DNA from: Ceratotherium simum simum
Lineage: Eukaryota > Chordata > Mammalia > Perissodactyla > Rhinocerotidae
Length of the DNA: 64,000 bases
Reading direction: 5' to 3'
Assembly: GCF_000283155.1 (NCBI RefSeq)
Contig: NW_004454181.1
Coordinates: 23,637,163-23,701,162 of the forward strand
Part shown: positions 58,432-64,000 of the stretch, in pieces
Numbering within the stretch: position 1 is the first letter of the stretch
How the letters are laid out: the number at the start of each line of letters is the position of its first letter
Made by a program: the position numbers and the translations under genes
The notes under the pieces: model-generated
The model's input: only the letters and a program-made list of their open reading frames with translations
Told to the model about the DNA's origin: nothing
Database searches by the model: none

Positions 58432-59279
58432 TTTAGAAGCAAGATTGTTGGGACAAAATCTGGTATCCTTACAAGCAGGTGGAGAGGCACTATTTTTTAA
58501 TTGCTGTTGTCCTGGAATGAATCAGGTGAAGGGGAAAAAAGTTACCCCTAACCTGAGTGGACTCATTTTCTGGTAAAATTCATTCTCCAGAGACCAGAAG
58601 TTCCAGCCTCTCCGAAATAGTGGCTGAAATGAAACGTATCCCTTACCCCCCCACCCCAGCCTGTCTGTGCTTCTGCTCTGCTATGTCTCCCGTCTCCCCT
58701 GGCCCAGTTAGGCTCCCACCCCACGTACGACATCTCAGTAGCCTAGTTTAGTCCAATCCTCTCAAACAGATAGAGGAAAGTGTTTCCAATTAGCAAGATC
58801 TCATTGCTGAGGGTGCTAAGAGACAGTTCTTCTGGAGCAGAGAAACTAATTGAATGTATGTTGCATATTTACTGGAGGACGAAGCACCTCACTGGGGTTT
58901 TAGTGCTCCCATGCTCGCTGGCCTGGGGCCACTCCAGCCACGAGCTCATCGTTTAAAGACAGCTAGACCAGTCTCCCTTAGGAGGCATACATCCCCACTG
59001 CAGTAGCCCTGGCAGTGGCCGTGCAGCTCCTTTTGCACACGCTAAGGGAGTGACTCACCACCAAAGCAGCCCATTTCTTGGTTGGACACCTCTGGCTATT
59101 AGAAATTTAGAACTTCCTTTTTTTTGTTGAGTCCGGCTTTGAGGGCTGGCCACTCCTCCTTGTCATATTTTCCTAAACTCTCACCATCATGGTCAACTCT
59201 CTTTAATGTCCTTCTGTTTCTACATTTCTGCCCTTCCCTCCCTTGCCCTCCATATAAGTACTAAAAGACATGGAAATGG
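58432..59279. other. Unassigned stretch, no gene seen
   Basis: No repeat or coding signature recognised. Confidence 0.35.
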
Positions 59280-60060
59280 GAGTGGCAGTGATGAGTTCAT
59301 TCATTCCTTCACTTCTTCACTATTCATTCAACAAACATTTGCTAAATATCTACTATTTGCCAGATATTCTTCGAAGCACTGGGAATAGAGCAAAAGACCA
59401 GGTTCCTACACTTGTGGAACTTTTTCTAGTAGAGCAGACAGATGACAAAAACCAACAAGATAATTACAAGGTGACAAGGGGTTTGATAGAAATAAACAAA
59501 GAGAAGTGATCACAAGAATTCCGTGGATGCGTGTGTGTACGTACGTACATGTGAGGGAGAGAGAGAGAGATTGGAGTCGATTGATGTTTCTTTAGATGGA
59601 GTCACAGGCGGTCACAGAAGCCTTCTTGGGGAGGTGATGTTTGAGCCCAAACCCAAAAAAGTAGGAAGTATGCCGTGCAAATGATTGGGGGAAGAACATT
59701 CTCAATAGGCGGAATGGGAAGTACAAAGACATTAGGGTGAGAAGAACCAGGTGTGTTGGATGGACAGAAAGAGCCCATGGAGGCAGAAGCCTAGGGAGCA
59801 AGGGAGAGAAATAAGAAAGTTGCTGATGGACAGGGAGGCAGGGACAGCTCCAAAAGGCCTTGCAAACCAAGGAAAGGAGTTTGGATTTTATTTTAGCTGC
59901 AAAAAAGTCACTGGGGGACTCTAATGGGGTTTGGTGGTATGACTTAAGTTTTAAAAAGAGCACTCTGGTAATGTGTGGAGAACGGATTGCAGAGTGGACA
60001 GGGGATAGTGGGAGGACAAGGGAGGAGCTATCACAGTACTTAGGTTATAGCTGAGAGGAT
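59280..60060 (-). repeat. L2 LINE 3' region, long minus copy
   Basis: Near-continuous reversed L2: attcattcaacaaacatttg, ttgccagatattcttcgaag, ggaggtgatgtttgagccca, gaaaggagtttggattttat and agagcactctggtaatgtgt. Interrupted by a microsatellite at 59527-59572. Confidence 0.92.
59527..59572. repeat. Compound microsatellite (GT)n/(ACGT)n/(AG)n
   Basis: Consecutive short runs gtgtgtgt, acgtacgtac and gagagagagagagag within the L2 fragment. Confidence 0.9.
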
Positions 60061-60193
60061 GGATTTCAGCTAGGTGTTTAGAGGTAGAAACACCAGTACT
60101 TGGTGATGAATCAGATATTGTCGGTGAAGGAAAGGGTGTCCTCTCTTTATCCCTGGGGCTCTGAAAAATATCAGAGGGATATCTGTGTGTGGA

Positions 60194-60553
60194 TGCCATA
60201 GACTGAATGTTTGTGTCCCCTCAAAATTCGTATGTTGAAATCCTAACCTTCAATGTGCTGGTATTAGCAGCACATTGGGGGCCTTTGGGAAATGATTAGG
60301 TCATGCAGGTGGAGCCCTCATGAATGAGGTTAGTGCCCTCATAAAAGAGACCCTGGAGAGCTCCCTTGCCCCTTCCATCATGTGAGGACATAGAGAGAAG
60401 ATAAACCAGGAAGCAGACCTTCGCCAGACACTGAATCTGCTGGCATCTTGATCTTGGACTTCCCAGTCTCCAGAACTGTGAGGAATAAATGTTCATTGTT
60501 TAAGCCACCCTTCTGTGGTATTTTTGTTATAACAGCCTGAATGGACTAAAACA
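60194..60553 (+). mobile_element. MLT1A/B-type solitary LTR
   Basis: Well preserved: tgccatagactgaatgtttg, gcctttgggaaatgattagg, gagctcccttgccccttcca, gatcttggacttcccagtct and gaatggactaaaaca. Confidence 0.93.
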
Positions 60554-60754
60554 GCAGGAAAGGAGAGAAGGAATCAGCTACACTTGACAACCCATGAGAG
60601 TGGGGCATTCTTTTCCTGGAAGAGATTTCATTTTTCACCTGGAAGTGCTTAAAGACATGGCAGCTGTATGGATGAATACATAGAAGGTGCCATAAGAGGT
60701 CTTAGAGACTTGGAACTACCTTTTTTTATGAACAGATGAGTCCATAGGGAATAG

Positions 60755-61115
60755 ACAAATCTAAAGTTACAAAGCAAATTAGTGGCAGAGCCAAAACTAG
60801 AATCAAGAGCTGACATCTAGGCTCATGCTCTTTCCACTAGCCTACTCTAAATGAGGGTTCTTGGACCGGGGTATTAAAGGTCTTGAAAACGAGGCAACCA
60901 AGAGCATCTAGGTGCTCCGGACATTTGGTTGGAAAGGAATTGGAGGACAGTAGAATGACGTTCATCTATTTTTTTCCTCTTTCTTAAACCCTCTCTGGCT
61001 TCCTACTGCATATTATACTCTAAGCTTTACAAGGGTGGGGATGACCTCTGTGTACTCACCACCTGTCTCAGTCCCAGCATGTATCAGGTACTCAGTAAAT
61101 GCTCGCTGAATGAAT
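60755..61115. repeat. MIR (minus) followed by L2 3' end (plus)
   Basis: 60755-60855 is a reversed MIR core (gtggcagagccaaaactaga, gctcatgctctttccactag). 60965-61115 is a plus L2 terminus (ggtactcagtaaatgctcgc, tgaatgaatgaatac). Confidence 0.7.
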
Positions 61116-63084
61116 GAATACATGTTTCAGAAGGGCTCATTCACAGATATTTTCTAAGGAAGTCCCTTATGCTGATTAAATGCATATCTCATTTTGGGTT
61201 GGAATCATATCAACAAGCTAGTCAACCCAGGGATCAGATAGTCCTGCTCCATTCTACACTGGTTGAGTGACACTTGGAGACAAATATTCCTTAGGTCACA
61301 CAAAAACTAAAGAATGTCAAAAATTGGATGGTCAGAGAACTTGGAACAATAAAATTGTTAAAGGAACTGAAGTAGAGCAGAGACAGTTGGATATTCAAGA
61401 GAACATGTCTTGTTAAAACTTTCTGACTTATTTTTTGGAGATCCCAAATAGTAGAATGATACCAATGGCTCCAATTTTCAGGAAGAAGGAAAGATTCTTG
61501 TTCAGGGTAACAGTAAACAAAAAAATATAGCCATTTGAAAGTGAGACAGATTTCCTAGAGTAAGGTTGATAGTGAATTAGTTGACACGAGATGGATTCTT
61601 GCCAAGAATGTTGTTAAAGGAGACCTCTGATTTTATGAAGCCTGGAGTAAATGTTTTCTTGGGTCGTGTTTTCCATCCTGAGATTCAAAGGCATTTCTAG
61701 AAAGTTAATATTCATTCACACATTCATTCATGCATTACCTCTCTGTGTCAGGCTCAGTGGTGAGTATACATGTATACTGAGGGGGAATATACACCCAGAC
61801 TCGCTTCTGAGTTTTCAATCCAGTAGAGTAGATGAGAATGTCCATATGTTCCCCGTCAGTTCTAGAGGCCTCTGCATCACAAAACTTCCTAAATGGCACA
61901 AAATGTCTTCAAACATTACTGGTCATTAGAGCCAAATCCAGTGCCAGATGGAAACCCAGAAAACCTCAGCTAGAATTGTGATGGCAGAAAACACAGGAGG
62001 CTGTAACTTTTGTTTTCCCAAGTGAGCTTAGTTGTTTAAAAGCCAGCTGGCTCCCAGGGTCCTGCTGCCACCTTCTTATTTCCCTACAAATGAAGTTCTC
62101 CACCCTGTTCCTTCTCTGCGTGTTTCAGCCAAGAGCAAGCGCTGTTGACAAGTAGCTTTCAGTGACAATTATAGAGGATGTTGTTCCAAGCACCGTCTTT
62201 GCTAGAGCCAGGGGACCTGGTAGTGCTCTGAGTCATCTGGATTGCCTTTGAGAATAGCGACAGTGGGAATATGAAGGCTTCTCTTGCAGGGCTTTCCTCC
62301 CTGGCACTGTCCTCTAGGCTGGGAGTGTGTTTGAAGAAGGCAGCCAAATCTCATTAGAAGTAAAGAGATGCGGTCCAGGATGCACTAGTTTCTTCTGAGC
62401 TTGGTGTGGTCACCAGAATGCTTCACTCTGTTTTTTTTTTTTTTTGTAGTTGGTTTGCCATTCATCTTGACTATATTCAAATTCTGTCTCCTTGGAAAGG
62501 AGCTGCCCAGGAGCAATTGCATCGGGGCAGAGAAAGAGGCTCTGATGTGTCTGTCTCCTTCATTCATCCTCACTGTTTCTTAAGCTGCTTTCCTGAAAAG
62601 GCAGACATTCTTTTTTTCCAGCTTATCTTGATCTGGTTCAATTTACTCCTTAAGTCATACTCATAAATAAACAGGTCTTGAGTTGTAGGCTGAGATTCAT
62701 TAAGTCCCTTCTAGGAATTCTTATAATGTGCATTAAGGGAGATAGGTGATCCCTTATTGGGGCTCACTAACTCTGAACCCTGAAAACATGTTTATCTCAC
62801 TTACCATCCATCCAGAGCTCCAAGCCCTAGATTTTCTCTCTTCTGTTCTCTGAGAGGCTCTGACTTCCCTTTCATCAGGGATACCCATTCAATGATGGCA
62901 TTTATCTCTGACCAACAGTGCTTAGACTTCATGGATGTCAAAGGGTAAGAAAGTATTTATAGCACTCTATATATTACCTTATGTTTAAATTTTAAAGCAT
63001 TTATTTTGACAGCAGCACACATAAAACCAAGTAATGTGTACAATGGCATTTATTATTTCACAAACATTTGTTGGCCGCCATGAT
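61116..63084. other. Mostly unassigned stretch, no gene seen
   Basis: A short L2 minus terminus lies near 61695-61830 (attcattcacacattcattc) and a T-run at 62430-62445. No ORF has a recognisable domain. Confidence 0.4.
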
Positions 63085-63308
63085 AGCATACTGGTAGGCA
63101 GGCAGGTTCTGGAGTCAGAATAGTTCAAATTTTAACTTCGTCATTTCCCACCTATGTAAATTTGAATAAGATACCAGTCACTCTGAGTGTCAGCAACTTA
63201 ATCTGTATAATAAGGCTAATCATAGTCTGTACTTCAAAAAGGATTAAATGAGATAATATATATTCAGTGTTTGGCATATAGTAAGCATGTAGTACACGTT
63301 AGGTGTTA
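63085..63308 (+). repeat. MIR SINE
   Basis: gcaggttctggagtcagaat, tttcccacctatgtaaattt, aaggattaaatgagataata and ttggcatatagtaagcatgt. Confidence 0.88.
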
Positions 63309-63739
63309 AGAAGCCATGTATACCAGGGATAAAGTACTTTCTTGTCATGAATCCTGTAGCAACCGAGTTGGAGCAAGGGTTAAAGGAAATGAAACCCCTG
63401 GTATAAATTGAGCATAGTGTTACTAATTATAAAGTGTCTTTTCTCTAAATATTTGCTTGTTTATCTTCCATCTTTGTACTGCCCTAGGTCTTTTCATAGC
63501 TATTGAGCCCCATCTGTTCTCATTTATATTCAGCTGCTATGTAGACTATAAGTGTTAATTATCTCCTTAACACCTCTGGCTACTAATTCTGAGCACTCTG
63601 TGTTTGTGGTTCCTTTGGTTTATACCATCTGCCCAGGGTCCCATACCACTTATCTTCATTATCTTTTCTGTTGTTTCGGTGGTTCTTGATTCTCTTTTAA
63701 AAAGAAAGTGTTTAGAATAACCTCCTCTAAGTATTATTT

Positions 63740-64000
63740 TTTACAAACATTTCTCTGATTATAAAAGTAATTCTTGTGATAAAAATTTTGAAAAATGCAG
63801 GGAAAATAGCCTCTTCCATAACCCTTCCACCAAGACAAAGCAAGGATTTATGTGTTAAATATATTTTCCCCTAGTCTTTTTTTTTCCCCTATGAGCTTAT
63901 ATATGGGTTTTAAACTTAGGATTATACCATGTATCAGATGGGAGTTTTTAGCTATAAGTAACAAAATAATCAACTCAAACTGGTTTGTTAAAGGAGGAAC
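63740..64000. repeat. Old L1 fragment, then a repeat cut by the window edge
   Basis: 63740-63930 recalls reversed L1M/HAL1 sequence (tgattataaaagtaattctt). 63935-64000 (gctataagtaacaaaataat, caactcaaactggtttgtta) begins the unassigned family seen at 18600 and 32815. 63310-63740 shows nothing recognisable. Confidence 0.5.

Noticed and set aside
58055..58576. 173-aa plus-strand ORF
   Set aside because: Most of it is read through an antisense ERE SINE (58219-58421); no independent coding evidence.

Overview
The window is vertebrate nuclear DNA from a placental mammal. It has low gene density, many degraded interspersed repeats (MIR, L2, MLT1-type LTRs, old L1, hAT MITEs) and no operon-like ORF packing. 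Nine copies of a tRNA-derived SINE whose head reads ggccggccccgtggc point to a perissodactyl, because this is the equine repetitive element (ERE) family. I infer a horse relative (equid, possibly rhinoceros or tapir) and cannot resolve the species.

The only convincing protein-coding sequence is an intronless 306-codon ORF on the minus strand (26326-27246). I recognise it as a processed retrocopy of AIDA (axin interactor, dorsalization associated). It has a GC- and CpG-rich 5' leader, a short 3' UTR, an A-tail and a 13-bp target-site duplication, so it was copied by LINE-1. The reading frame is fully open. I saw no spliced host gene, so the window looks intergenic or deep intronic.

Layout. 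1-5.3 kb: single-copy DNA with two MLT1-type LTRs, a hAT-like element and MIRs. 5.3-7.1 kb: L2 and old L1/HAL1-like fragments. 7.1-12.3 kb: mixed DNA with two plus-strand EREs. 12.3-15.2 kb: remains of an endogenous retrovirus LTR, a second LTR, and an LTR split by an ERE. 16.9-23.4 kb: an AT-expanded MITE, three EREs, L2 and an ERV LTR. 23.4-25.6 kb: AT-rich unassigned DNA. 26.1-27.5 kb: the AIDA retrocopy. 28-36 kb: MIRs, a young-looking L1 3' end with target-site duplication, and a HAL1-like fragment. 36-42 kb: LTRs, a composite ERE inside a MIR, and MER5A. 43-45 kb: L2 and a rearranged L1. 46.2 kb: a perfect 12-bp minisatellite. 46.7-56.7 kb: MLT1 LTR, L2 and MIR chains, a complete hAT MITE and an ERE. 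57 kb: an LTR inside an LTR, both with 5-bp duplications. 58-64 kb: ERE, L2, MLT1 and MIR.

Apart from the retrocopy, the window is a layered repeat record. Most features do not act together; the informative relations are insertion order and target-site duplications. Repeat family names come from remembered consensus sequences, not from a search, and boundaries without a target-site duplication are approximate.
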